This document shows, piece by piece, positions 45,161 to 56,950 of a stretch of DNA of 64,000 nt. The stretch comes from Amia ocellicauda (taxonomy: Eukaryota; Chordata; Actinopteri; Amiiformes; Amiidae). Numbering within the stretch: position 1 is the first letter of the stretch; the number at the start of each line of letters is the position of its first letter. The stretch covers positions 34,024,233 through 34,088,232 of the forward strand of contig NC_089850.1 in NCBI RefSeq assembly GCF_036373705.1, written 5' to 3'. The notes below the pieces were generated by a model. The model saw only the letters and a program-made list of their open reading frames with translations, ran no database searches and was not told the DNA's origin. Both the position numbers and the translations under genes were made by a program.

Positions 45161-45758
45161 AGCCTGGCTCTGGTTGTTTCAGTTTTTCTCATTTGCTAAG
45201 TCAATGTGAAGGAAACTGTGGTCCACATGACCAAACGAGCAGAACAGTGTACATTTTCTTCAAAACAATAAAACATTTATAGTTGCTTTCATACAAAATG
45301 CAAATGCGAAGCACATTTGTGCAAAACAGTAAACACAACTCCCTACACTAGACACAAAAATCAATTGGGTAAGTCTTGTCAAACTAAATTAGAATATTTG
45401 TTCACAGTCAATAACATAAACTCTCACAAGTGTGAATCTTTACTGCACATGTGCAAATCCTCATTGTTCAATTGCTCAATCAGCAATCAGTCCATAATCA
45501 CATATAAAAAATGAGTTGGTGTTGGCATGAAATGGAGCAAGTCAGAAAATAAAGACAAAAGAGAGAAAGCGGGGCTCCACAGCCAGGAGCCCATAGAGGA
45601 AGAGGGGTGTGTGTGCGCGGTGGTACAGCAGCTCAAAGGGGAAGACAGAACAGATTCTTCCAAAGACATAAGAACATAAGAAAGTTTACAAACGAGAGGA
45701 GGCCATTCAACCCATTGTGCTCGTTTGGTGAAGATTAATATTCTCCTCTGAACTGCCT

Positions 45759-47577
45759 CTAGAGCAGCGATATCTTTCTTGAAGTATCGAGCCCAGAACT
45801 GTACACAGTATCCAGATGAGCTCTAACTAGTGCATTGTACAGTCTGAACATTACTGCTCTTGTTCTCAATTGTACACTTTTGACAATGTACCCTAACATC
45901 CTGTTTGCCTTTTTTATTGCTTCCCCACATTGTTTGGATGGAGAAACTGAGGAGTCCACGTAGACTCCTAGGTCTTTCTCAAGCGTTACTTCATCTAGTT
46001 CTATTCCTCCCATACTGTAATTATAGTGGACATTTTTGTTACTTGCATGCAATACCTTGCAATTGTCCACACTGAATTTCATCTGCCAGGTGTCGGCACA
46101 CAACTGAATATTATCTAAGTCCCTTTGAATAACCTGTGCTGCCGAGATTGTATCTGCTGAGACACCTATTTTAGTATCATCTGCAAATTTGACAAGTTTG
46201 CCAACTATCCCAGAGTCCAGAAAATTAATATAGATTAGAAAAAGCAAAGGCCCTAGTACTGATCCCTGTGGAACTCCACTAACAACCTCACTCCAGTTAG
46301 AAGCAACTCCTCTAATTGACACCCTCCATTTCCTATACATCAACCAGTTCATAATACATCTACTTACATTACCCTGAATGCCTGCAGCTTCCAATTTGAG
46401 GATCAGTCCTTGATGTGGAATCTTATCAAAAGCTTTTGAAAATCTAAGTATATCATATCATATGCTTTCACATGATCTACAGCTGCATGTTTAAAGAACT
46501 CTAATAAATTAGTGAGACATGATCTGCCTCATCTAAACCCATGTTGATTATCTCCAAGAATATGGTTTTCCTTAAGATGCTCCTCTATTTTCTGTCTAAT
46601 CATTTTTCCCAACAGTTTACAGGTAATGCAGGTGAGTGTCAGACTAGACTCCGCAGAGTCAGTGTAGTCAGGTGCAGGAAGAGACTTGGTCTGAACAGGT
46701 TTGGGTCGGGAACTGGCAACCGGTGCAATGAAGGCAAGGCAAGTGACGTGGTAATTGTTCTCGGAGCTGGGGAATGTGAAAGACAGGATTAGTATTCTGG
46801 AGATGATGACCTCTGGAGGCGAACTGGTGAAGTGTGGAGAGCAGATGTAACAGTGAGACTGATTGGTCTGCTGTAGTTTCCTGGCTCAGTTTTGTCCCCT
46901 TTCTTGTGGATTGGTATGACATTTGCTGTCTTCCAGTCAGTTGGCACATCCCCTGTTCTAAGTGTCATTTGGAATATTTGAGTTAGCGGCCTATAAATAA
47001 TTTCCCTCATTTCTTTAACTACTGTTGGAAATATACCATCTGGCCCAGGTGATTTGTTTGTTTTTAATTCTGCTAGTCCCTTTAGTACCTCCTCCTCATT
47101 TATCCTGATCTCTCTTAGGGTTTGACTGGACTGATTGTTAACCTGTGACATGTTATCTGTTTTTTCTTTTGTAAAAACCTCTGTGAAATACTCATTTAGA
47201 ACATTTGCCACATCTTGTTCATTTTCGAAGATACTTCCATTTTTGCCATTTATCTGTTTCACTTCCTCCTTAATTGACCTCTTGCTGTTGTAGTGTTGAA
47301 AAAAGCTCTTTGTATTAGTTTTAGCTCCAAGAGTTTCTTTCTGTTCCCTCTTTGCTTTCCTGATCCCTTTCTTAAGATCTCTTTGGAGTTCTAGATAATC
47401 TTTGTGTTTTGTTTCGTCTCTATCCCTTTTGTATGCGCTATACAACATTTTCTTTCTCTTGATATTTTTTTGCATACTTATATTAAACAATTTTGGCCAA
47501 TGTTTTCTGGTCCTCAATTTGCTAAGTTTTAGTACAAATTTTTCCTGAGCCTCAAGTAGTATATAAAATATAACCAT
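45759..47577 (-). pseudogene. CR1 reverse transcriptase (ORF2, RT part)
   Basis: 47577-46855 encodes the linker and first RT motifs: LKTNKSPGPDGIFPTVVKEM, QMTLRTGDVPTDWKTANVIP and IHKKGDKTEPGNYSRPISL. 46394-45759 encodes [20 protein letters not shown], the catalytic FADDTK, and the thumb and later parts ([10 protein letters not shown]). The two are separated by an insertion. A region at 46395-46630 holds the missing middle with frame damage. It copied element RNA into DNA at the target site. Confidence 0.85.
46631..46853. mobile_element. Insertion nested in the CR1 element
   Basis: Between the RT segment ending at SLT (46854, minus) and the later segment matching the other CR1 copy (to 46630), about 220 bases have no counterpart in a CR1. 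They begin GTGAGTGTCAGACTAGACTC on the plus strand. No inverted ends or target duplication are obvious and the family is unknown. Confidence 0.45.
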
Positions 47578-47742
47578 CCATTTTCAACTGAATCTGTATC
47601 CAGTGTGCCGCCTCATACCTTCAAGGTTTGCTTTTCTGAAAGTGTAGACCATTGTTTTAGACTTAGTCCTTGTTTTTTGAAAGAATGCTTCAAAGCTAAC
47701 CATATTGTGATCACAGTTTGCCATCCCTCTGACTCGATCTTG

Positions 47743-48300
47743 TTAATTTGAAATGATCAAATCAATGCATGCACTCTCTCTGGTTGGTTCTCTGACAAAT
47801 TGAGTTAGAAAGCAGTCATTTACCATCTCATCCATTTCTATTTCTGCTTCTGTAGTCCCAACCAGGCTTTCCCAGTCTATGTTTGGGAAATTGAAATCCC
47901 CCATTATAACATCCACATCCTTGCTACATGCAGTCTTGATTACACTGTACAATGCAACATCTTTCTGAATTCCTTAATTGGGTGGTCTGTAACACACTCC
48001 TACCACTAATCCTCTGAATCTTTTATTCAAAAGTTTAACCCACAAAGATTCAGTTTCATTACTAGGATCTAATTTGAGTTCTTCTGCCTCAATGTAATTT
48101 TTCACATATAATGCTACCCCACCCCCTCTTTGATTTTGCCTGTCTCTCCTAAACTGTGTGTGTCCTTTCAACTTGTATTCATCCCCATCATTTTCTGTAA
48201 GCCATGTTTCTGTCACTCCTACAACATCATAGTCACATGCCAGCACTGTGGCTTCTAAGTCCAACATCTTGTTCCTTATACTCCTGGCATTGAGGTACAA
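47743..48300 (-). pseudogene. CR1 apurinic-like endonuclease (ORF2, N-terminal part)
   Basis: The frame holds LNARSIRNKMLDLEATVLAC, VTETWLTENDGDEYKLKGH, RRDRQNQRGGGVALYVKN, VGVCYRPPN, a single stop, then VDVIMGDFNFPNIDWES and a C-terminal part to IISN. These are the catalytic blocks of LINE endonucleases (Asn in LNARS, Glu in TETWL, Asp/Asn in GDFN). It is in frame with the RT piece at 47577. Confidence 0.85.
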
Positions 48301-48649
48301 ACACTTCAGGACTTTCCTACCAGCAGTTTCCCTTTGTTTTCTTTCCTTACTGGAACATCTCCCATTGTCAGAGCTCCCTGTCCCCCTGGTCCCTAATTTA
48401 AAAGATTCTCAATTACTCTGCACATACGCTCTCCCAATGCATTAGCCCCCCTTCTGCTTAGATGTAGACCGTTTGTACAGGTCCCATCTATCACAGAAGA
48501 AAGATAAAACCCTCTTCCTTACACCAAGATTTCAACCACGTGTTGAACTTTCTAATCTCTGCCCGTTTCCCTGGCCATGCATGTGGTACCGGAAGTATTA
48601 CGGAGAAAACTACTGTCAAGGTTCTGCTCTTTAGTTTCTTTCTTAACTC

Positions 48650-49285
48650 TTAAAGAACCTCTGCCCCAACTTTTCCTATGTCATTGGTTCCAATGTAGAC
48701 CATGACCAGTGGATTCCCCCTGGCTTTGGCCAGTAGCCCGTCTACTAATTTAGGGAGATCTGCAACCTGAGCACCAGGCAGGCAAGATACCATGCGGGTC
48801 TCCTTATCACTAGAACACACTGTGTGATCTACACCTCCAAGAATTGAGTCTCCTACTATAACTACCTCCCTCTTCTTGGGGGGAGTGGGCACCATGGTGC
48901 TCTGGTGCTCAACTGCCCTCCCATCACCCTCGGTGTCCAGCAGTTGGAACCTGTTGGGCATTTCTAGCTCTTGGGGTGTCTATAGCGGTTGTGCTCGCCC
49001 TTTTCTGCGGTTACGACCTACTGTAACACAGCAGTTCTCTACACTCTTCTGCTCTAAGGTCTCAACTCTCCTGGGTTTTGGTGTGCACACCATCTCTTTA
49101 TTGGGCTGATTGACCAATTCTTCCATATCACTAATACAGTGCAGATCAATGAGCTGAGCCTCAAGATCACAGACTTTGATCTCTAGGATTTCAACCTGCC
49201 GACAACATTCACAAATGAAATCTTCTTGGATGAGTTCATCCAGGAAGGCAATCATTCTGCAAACCTGACACTGTAGAGGCCACAT
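48650..49285 (-). pseudogene. CR1 ORF1 protein with esterase-like domain
   Basis: The N-terminal part (49285-48980) has a Cys-rich cluster (CQVCRM, ICECCRQ) and a coiled-coil-prone stretch. After one in-frame stop the same frame continues (48961-48650) with VVIVGDSILGGVD and VMVYIGTNDIGK, the GDS and GTND blocks of SGNH esterases. An esterase domain in ORF1 is a known trait of CR1-type LINEs. One stop plus a truncated C-terminus make it a pseudogene. Confidence 0.8.
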
Positions 49286-49500
49286 GCTTCTAAATTTTGA
49301 AAGTTTTTTTTTGTCTTTTGGTTTCTCTCCCCTGGTTGACTGCTTGATTTTTTGTTACCGAGAAAGAGTGCAGCACCTCTTACCTGTACTGTCCTGTGTC
49401 TCTCTAGGGCAACTTGTAAATCCTTCTGTTTACTTCTTGGTCTCAATAGCAGCTTGGTCTCAACAACATATGTGCCATTATTGTTGACCATGTGATAAAC

Positions 49501-50920
49501 CATGGCGTAAAATCCTAAAACAATTTTTCCCTATGCTATGAATCACAAAGCAACAAAAAAAGAAAAGAAAACCTATTCTAATAAAACTAAATCTTCCTAA
49601 TCCGAATTGTATCAACACAACCCATCCAACAGGCTTCAAATGAGTAGAAAAAAGAAACGGAACAAGTCCTGCACTCAAGTGGGCTCCCCCTCCTCCAGAG
49701 TCTTTTTTTTCTGTGCAATAATCCAGTAGTTCAACACTTGGTCTTCTTTCATGTATGTGCAGCTGCAGACACCGGGGCAGGACTCTTCCAAAGCTGCTGC
49801 AGACTCCAAACACCGCACTGCCAGGTAGATCTGCAGGCAAGTATAGTAGTTCCCAAACTGCAATGGCTAGACTGTGATTCAAAAGTATTTGTTTACTTCT
49901 TCAACTAGACATTAATTGACCAGCTACCAGGGGAGCTGCAGGGCAACAGGTAATTGCAGTGTAATAAACGACTTCCAAACCGCATCTGTCTCGAATGCTT
50001 TCTCAGGCTTCCCATCTCTGGCACTGCTGCTCTCAGGAACTGTCCTTGTCCTTTCAGCAGCCTCATGCACTCCAATTGGATTACCCGTCCTCGGCTCCGG
50101 ACCTCTCTTTCACAAGTCCACAAAGTCTTTCTCCCAAAACTTTAATGCACCCACTGTCTCGAACTGCCTGCTCTCCGCCGTGTAGCAGCCCTCTGCGCTG
50201 CAGTCGGACTCCTTCTCATGCTTGATTTGAATGCCCCGGTTGAATCTCCTGACTCACTCATGTGGTTGCTTTTTAAATCCCAAATTCTAAATTTTGAATA
50301 ATTAAGGTAAAATAATAAAACACAATAAATAAAGAAAACCACAGCGATCAAGGAAATGACAAGGCGAAAAAAAAGGAAACACTCATTGATATAAATGTAG
50401 ATCCTTGTCACCTCACCTCAATACTTCCAGGTGTTTATAAATTGGTGATAAATGGGTGACCTCTAAAACCTGCTGGATAGGGCTCTCCAGGACCAGGACA
50501 CCCCTGATATAGAGAGACCGGTGACAGAGATATGGAGGATCCCTGGACTCAGCGAAGGCTCTGTTCCCCAAATAAATTAAGTGCGGTTATTTAAAGTTGA
50601 GATCTTGAAACCGAGCAAAGAAAAACCTATATATGGGGATCATTTGGAAGAATCAATGACTATCCATTAAATACTGATTACAGTTTTTTCTGAATGCTTA
50701 AACACTAACAGATTCTTGAAGCACTCTCTCTGAAACCATTAAACATTAACAATGCACTTACCCAGTGTGCCAAACTGAATGCACGTTCTCTCCTTTACAC
50801 TCAGTTTGCAATTTAATAATTAAATAACACACTTCTAGCAAAACATTGCTACACTATTTCGCCAGTTGCCTTTCCACATTGACACATGTGAAAACAGTTT
50901 TAGATAATGAGTTCACTTAC
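49501..50920. other. Probable CR1 5' leader, then unassigned sequence
   Basis: 49500-50230 is probably the rest of the CR1 5' untranslated leader or an older repeat; no protein was recognised. From 50230 to 50920 I see only AT-rich sequence. A short GGGCTCTCCAGGACCAGGAC phrase at about 50478 resembles hAT-type MITE ends in fish. Confidence 0.35.
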
Positions 50921-50984
50921 AAATCAGAGCTTGAGCTCTATAAATAGGCCACAGGTAAACATCTGGTTTGGACAACAATGGAGG

Positions 50985-51745
50985 CCGATATTGGACAGAG
51001 AGTAAGAGGGGTGAGAACTAGAGGAGGAGGAGGAGGAAGAGGAAGAGGTGAAGTAGGTCTCCCCTTTGATGCAATAACAGCCTCCACTTAGCCTCCTCCA
51101 CAGTGGAAGGCTTTCCACTAGATGTTGGAACATTGTTGAAGAGATTTCAGCCACAAGAGCATTAGTGAGGTCGGGCACTGATGTTGGGCAATCAGCCCTG
51201 GCTCACAGTCGGCTTTTCCATTCATCCCAAAGGTGGGATGGGGTTGAGGTCAGGGCTCTGTGCAGGCCAGTCCAGTTCTCCCACACTAATCTCGACAAAC
51301 TATTTCTGTATGGACCTCACTTTGTGCACGGGTTGTCATGCTGAAACAGGAAAGGGCCTTCCCAAAACTGTTGCTACAAATTTGGAAAGTCCAAGAATGT
51401 CATTGTAGGCTGTAGTGTTAAGATTTCCCTTCGGTGGGACTAAGGGGCCGAGTCCTGAGACCATTATTCCTCCTCCAAACTTTACAGTTGGTCTATGCAT
51501 TCGTGCAGGTACCGTTCTCCTGGCATCCGCCAAACCCAGATTCCTCCATCGGCCTGCCAGATGGTGGCAGATTCATCACTTCAGACATCGCATGTCCACT
51601 GCTCCCAGGTCAAATGGTGGCTAGCTAACAGCACTCCAGCCGACGCTTGGCATTGCGCATGGAGATCTTAGGCTTGTGCGGCTGCTTGTCAATGGAAACC
51701 AATTTCATGAAGCTCCTGACAAACAGTTCTTCTGCTGACGTTGCT
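50985..51745 (-). mobile_element. Decayed Tc1-like transposon
   Basis: The minus strand carries pieces of a transposase of a family common in fish: an ERY- and GGGIMVSGLGPLVP-like block at about 51500-51420 and a DLNPI-like block near 51250. Frames shift repeatedly and the final Glu is lost. A (GGA)n-like run lies at 51018-51048. The ends are not defined. Confidence 0.6.
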
Positions 51746-51746
51746 T

Positions 51747-52050
51747 CCAGGGATGGGCGGTATTTATGTGCTACATGTATTTAAAATACGTATTTCAAAC
51801 ACAAAATAGGATTTTGTAATTTGTATTTGATATGGTTGATGGAAATGGCTTCATATTTTGTATCAAAATACTTTAGTGTTTTGTATTTTGTAGTTTAAAA
51901 ATACTGTAAAATACTTTGTGAGAAGTCTACATGATGACATCATAAAAATGCTGCCTCTGATTGGTGCCAACTTGCCCAGACTTGTTGAGATCAGAACAGA
52001 AAATTGATCCATACCCGAAGAAGAAGGTCAAGGTGAGAAACGTGTAGGTT
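51747..52050. mobile_element. Possible hAT-like MITE fragment
   Basis: Starts near CAGGGATGGGCGGTATTTAT and is rich in AAAATACGTATTT / TTTGTATTTTGTA-type phrases. This is typical of a fish hAT-derived repeat. No right end or target duplication was found. Confidence 0.3.
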
Positions 52051-53110
52051 GCCAGCTTTCCATCGATTTTTAGCATAAATTGCTACAATTTTTAACAGTT
52101 CATGTTGAGTTTTGGTGTTCGTTTTAATAGCCTAAGCTAAATCATTCACCAATATATGTAATGTTCTAGCTAACTATTTGACCCGAGTAGCAGCCCTCAC
52201 AGTTAACGTTAGCTTGTACAATATTACATTATAATGCCATGATATGGTTTAACTTGTTTAATGCACACACGTGCCTTATTGTCATTAACAACATTGTGCT
52301 GCAACGCCATTAAAGAGCAGGTTGTCAACCCATCCACCACTCCTTGGCAAGCTCTGTTGCTACTTTCTGATTACGTTTCTGGCTACATTTAAAATCAAAA
52401 CATATTGATAATTTAATAATTGTTGACAAAGTGCTAAAATGTTTGTTTTCAACCTCCAGATAGGTGTCCAATGATTGATAAATAAATAATTGATTGCTAA
52501 ATGATTGTACCGTAATTGAAGTAGCTGTTTAGTATGATCATGATTTTGCATAACATTGCATGAATGACTGCCTGACACATAATTTATTATATTTATGATT
52601 AACAATCAAATGATTAATTACTTAGAATCTAGTTGCTATGAATACAGGTACCATCAGTTGTCTTCTTATGAATGACTTGTTTGTCATTGAGTCAGTGTTG
52701 CTGATGCACAGTAGGCCCTTCATTACCAAACACCAAGTAACTAAATTAGGATACAATTATGAGTCATTAGCAAACTGTTAGTTAAACATTAAACTGTTGT
52801 TTACTTTAAAACTAACCTTCATCTGGGTGATCACAGGGATATGTGAATATTTGATCTGTTAACTGGTTGCATATGTCAGATTTATCGCATGAGTTTCCTA
52901 TTAACAACAATAGCACTTACAGCTCTCCAGGGAAGCTCTAGCAGGGCAGAAATTTGACAAACTGACTTGTTGGAAGGTTGCATCCTATGATGGTGCCACG
53001 TTGAAAGTCATTGAGCTCTAAGTAAAGTTCATTCTACTGCCAATGCTTGTTACAACATGAACATAATTAGGAGTTTTTGCCACTGCCATAATGTCAAACT
53101 GAAAAATATG
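52051..53110. other. AT-rich, no gene seen
   Basis: About 1 kb of AT-rich sequence without protein-like frames, recognisable repeats or RNA-like structure. Confidence 0.45.
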
Positions 53111-53860
53111 ATCTGCATTGTTTTCTAAATTAATTACAAATACAAAACAGAAAATAACTGAATGCATAAGTAATCACCCCCTTCAGTCAATATTTGGTAG
53201 AGGCACCTTTGGCAGCAATTACAGCCATGAGTCTACAGTGAGGGAAAAAAGTATTTGATCCCCTGCTGATTTTGTACGTTTGCCCACTGACAAAGAAATG
53301 ATCAGTCTATAATTTTAATGGTAGGTGTATTTTAACAGTGAGAGACAGAATAACAACAAAAAAATCCAGAAAAATGCATTTCAAAAAAGTTATAAATTGA
53401 TTTGCATGTTAATGAGGGAAATAAGTATTTGATCCCTACCATTAAAATTATAGACTGATCATTTCTTTGTCAGTGGGCAAACGTACAAAATCAGCAGGGG
53501 ATCAAATACTTTTTTCCCCCACTGTACGTGTATAAGTCTCTACTAGCTTTGCACATCTGGACACAGCAATGTTTGCCCATTCTTCTTTGCACAATTGCTC
53601 CATCAAGTTGTATGGGAACCTTTGGTGAACAGCAATATTCAACTATTTCCACATATTCTCAATTGGATTGAGGTCCAGGCTTTGACTGGGCCACTCCAGG
53701 ACATTGACCTTTTTATTTTTAAGCCACTCCAGTGAGGCTTTGGCTGTATGTTTGGGGTCATTGCCCTGCTGGAAGATTAATCTTCTCCTGAGTCCAAGGT
53801 CTCTTGCAGACTTCAGCAGGTTTTTTGCACATGATTTCTCTGTACTTTGCTGCATCCATT
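53110..53860 (-). mobile_element. Tc1-like (DD34E) transposon fragment carrying a nested MITE
   Basis: Minus-strand 53855-53643 encodes a transposase piece with [19 protein letters not shown] and [10 protein letters not shown]. The second catalytic Asp (normally QDNDPKH) is Gly here, and 34 residues separate it from the Glu. The left part is split by the MITE at 53236-53524. The element is dead. Confidence 0.75.
53236..53524. mobile_element. Tc1/mariner-type MITE nested in another Tc1 element
   Basis: Inverted ends CAGTGAGGGAAAAAAGTATT and its near-complement at the right, with TA on both sides (53234-53235 and 53525-53526). The 289 bp form an almost complete palindrome around about 53380 and carry no gene. 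This is a widespread fish MITE type. Confidence 0.9.
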
Positions 53861-55055
53861 TTGCGTAATGCTGCCACCGGAGCTCCGGAGCTGGAGCTGG
53901 TTAAAAGCAGCCGGAGCTGGAGCAGCAGTGTGGAGCTGGAGCTGGGGGCCTCCATCGACAGCTCTTCCGTGTTGGTACAAATATTCTGTATACAGCGGGA
54001 CACGAGTAGCCCTTCACTGAGGACACCGGCAGCAGTCCACTGCTCTACTAGCTCACAGCTAGAGCAGGGTCACAGACCTGCTGTCCAATAAACTTCCCAC
54101 ACAGCAAGGCAGCGAGATTCAGCTCGAGTACCATGCGCTGGGGACAGTGGCAGTGGCCCCCTGTTCCATTAGCACAGCTAGGACGCGGCCACAATCCTCT
54201 TGTCTACACATAGTATGTACACAGCAGGGTACAGGCAAGACACATGCACCACCGCAACACAATGCAATAATAAACAAACTATATGCAGGGCGGCTTCGTA
54301 AGGCAACGTACCTGGAGGCCGCATGACAGACCCTGGGAACACATCAACAGGGCAGTCAGCAAGCCCAGGAGCAGCTCCCTTGGGTCCTCAACTGGAAGGC
54401 ATAGACTGGTAGGAAGGGAAAACACGGTTCAAACTAGCTCCATCCAGGATGCGCTAACAGGGGCAGACTGGTAATAGAGCTACTGGGGCTCGACTGAAGC
54501 CAACACCAGGTTCCCAATGGAAGGGACTGGGCCCGTCAAGTCCAACCTGTAAAACCGGACAAATGTAAGTGGCAAGCCCAAGCTGCAGCCACACAAATGT
54601 CTGCCAAGGGGGCAAAGAGTTTGACGAGATGTGGCGGAGAGTATGAAATCAGAAGGACAGGGGAGCTGTCTGTCACTGTCACTCAGCGCCATTGCTGCCC
54701 TGGTTACGGAGACTCAGACGGGCGTTTTTTTTAAATGTTGGCGAATAACGTTACATCCAAATAAAATGGAAAACACTTAAGAAAACTAAAATGATAAAAT
54801 CAAGGACTTGACAAAAACCAAGGGGCAACCTCAGACTGAACTAAAAGCAAGATAAAAAAGGTGGGTCATTAAATTTGATATTAAATTGTCAATGGTGGAA
54901 CAGGACTTAATGTGGGGGCTCTATTACAGAGCTTGGGAGCAGCAAAAGAAAAAGCTAGGCTACCTCATCCTTCCTGAAAGGTGTTGGACTGAAGGTTAAA
55001 ATTTGATTTATTTTATAATGCCTACAAATGATAATATGCTGTAAGAGAATACTTT
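53861..55055. other. No gene seen; local GGAGCTGGAGC repeats
   Basis: A short imperfect repeat of GGAGCTGGAGCTGG-like phrases lies at 53878-53952. The rest (to 55055) has no supported gene. Its uneven composition suggests old transposon debris. Confidence 0.4.
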
Positions 55056-55250
55056 TGTTATGATACAGTCTAGCCAGCAGAGGGTGCGTGGACCTCTACT
55101 GTCCACTGGTAATAACACAAGGGCAAGGCTTTATCAGAAAGTTGTTAGCTCTAGCTATTTGTTAAAACTGGCTGTATACTTCAGAGTCTTAGAATAAAGC
55201 CTATACTGTTGGAGCTACCTTGTCCATTCACTTTTTATTCCATCACAACA
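55056..55250. mobile_element. Candidate short solo LTR
   Basis: The segment starts TGTTATGAT and ends ATCACAACA, a near-perfect inverted pair with TG...CA ends, and has AATAAA at about 55193. The flanking bases (ACTTT and TCCAT) do not match, so no target duplication supports it. Confidence 0.4.
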
Positions 55251-55475
55251 TCCATAAATATAAAAAAACCCAAATACAAATCTATAGTTGAGGATCTTAA
55301 AGGGTAATAAAATAGCCTACTTACATGCTATTTATAGTTTACACTCTAGAGGCCTAAACATGATAATGTATAAGTAATACAAATTCATAATTTTACCAAA
55401 CAAAAGGTCAACAATTTTTCAATGGTCAATCATTTTGTTATATTCAATTGTTTAATCTATTTAATGATTCCTCCC

Positions 55476-56322
55476 TTCCAGGTAAGGGCTGCAGAGCTGA
55501 CTCAGGTTTACCACACTGTGAAGCACAACCTGAGCTACAATAGTATCGATTGTGCACAGAAGCTCACCCAGAAAATGTTGCCAGACTCAAAGGTTTCCCA
55601 AAAAATCTCTTGTGGGAGAACAAAGGCGGAGTCCTTGGTTAAGGATGTGCTAGCACCAAAGGCCGAGGAAGATGTGGTCGGGACATTGAAGAAAGATGAA
55701 ACACCTCTACCTTTATCCATACAGACGGATGCCTCCAACAAAGGCAACATAAAGATGTTCCTCATGGCAGTCCAATTCTTCACACCAGAATGTGGTGTGG
55801 TGAATAAAATGATTGACTTTGTCGAAAATCCCAATGAATCAGTAGAGGAGATTGTGGGGTGCCTACTGCATTCGTTGGAAACACCTGGCCTGAAAATAGA
55901 GCAAGTTTCAGTTTTCAGCGCCGACAACACAAATCTAAACTTTGGGGTCTACACAATGTTACTGCTCTCAGGTACATCAAAAAATGGTTCGACTTCTCTG
56001 AAAGCAATTGGCTTCACTGTTTTTCACCCCTCTCTCTCCATGGCAAACTCACCTTCAATGACCTGGAGAAGATTTGTGAGAAGCTTCACCTCATGGCCAG
56101 AGTGAACATGGACGACCTCTATGATGAGTGCACCACACTGAACATCGTTGTGGAGAAGCTCCAGCAAGGGGATCAATGGCAGTGTGTGGCAGCCAAGTGG
56201 ATAGCTGTACTTCAGGCAGCTGATCTGCCAAATATGCTCTCCATCATCTCCTGCATTCTGAGCATACCAGCCTCAACAGGGTTTGTGGAGAGAATCTCCA
56301 GGATGAATAGCAATGAACCATG
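55476..56322 (+). pseudogene. hAT-like transposase relic
   Basis: Two overlapping frames give parts of a hAT-type transposase. 55476-55950 holds KHNLSYNSIDCAQKLTQKML, a PLSIQTDASNKGNIKMF block (RNase H-like core) and VFSADNTNLNFG. 55960-56320 holds LRYIKKWFDFSESNWL, then VAAKWIAVLQAADLPNMLSI and SIPASTGFVERIS, the C-terminal dimerisation block. A frameshift near 55950 and a large internal loss break it. The non-coding tail that follows recurs at 63.5 kb. Confidence 0.75.
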
Positions 56323-56329
56323 AACCAGG

Positions 56330-56950
56330 ATTAACGTATTAGTGTCTGCATTTGATCAAATGAAATGTTATTATGATTAATAATAAGTAAATACATGAAA
56401 AGTAAATACTGTATCCATTTATATTATTAATCTAATTATACATTTTTTTGCCGTGCATGATAATTAAGTACAATTATTAATTTGAGTGAATTATCAGGTT
56501 AATTTCTCTCGGTCAAGGAGTCTGTTTCACAGTGTCCCGGGATTATAACATTGCTAGTACTCGTGTTGTTTATATTGATTCCCCTTATGTCCCCTTCCCC
56601 TGAGCTCTTAAAGGTGGGGTATCATCATTTGTTTATGTTTTTTTGTTTTACATTAAAAGTTGTACCTATATACTTTCTAAATATGTCCTGAAAGTCATTG
56701 ATTCAAACCACTGGCGTTCAATGGTAGATAACAGTAAAATGATGTTACTGGTTTGGATGTTTCATGTGAAAGTGTTAATGTGGACGACAATTCACCCCCA
56801 CAGTCCCAACATCAGATACAGGAAAGCAGGATGACATATACACTTTTAATTTAATTTATTTAGTTTAATATGCGGTGGGGTGCTGTTGTAATCCTGGGAC
56901 ACTTTGAGACAGACTCCTTAACTGAGAGAAATTAACCTGATAATTAGCTG
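56330..56950. repeat. Repeat with inverted arms, related to 63.5 kb
   Basis: 56490-56550 (TTATCAGGTTAATTTCTCTC...) is the inverted partner of 56890-56945 (...GAGAAATTAACCTGATAATT). Left and right parts both match the single stretch at 63535-63845, in opposite orientations. It directly follows the hAT transposase relic and probably belongs to that element. Confidence 0.6.

Larger units (their letters stand above)
45663..49500 (-). mobile_element. CR1 LINE retrotransposon, nearly full length
   Basis: Read on the minus strand: leader and ORF1 (49285-48650), endonuclease (48300-47743), reverse transcriptase (47577-45759) and the typical CR1 3' end (to 45663). The leader may extend to about 50230. 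Compared with the copy at 3434-4560 it lacks a few hundred bases of the RT C-terminus near 45735. It also has an unrelated insert at about 46631-46853. A few in-frame stops break it, so it is inactive. Confidence 0.88.
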
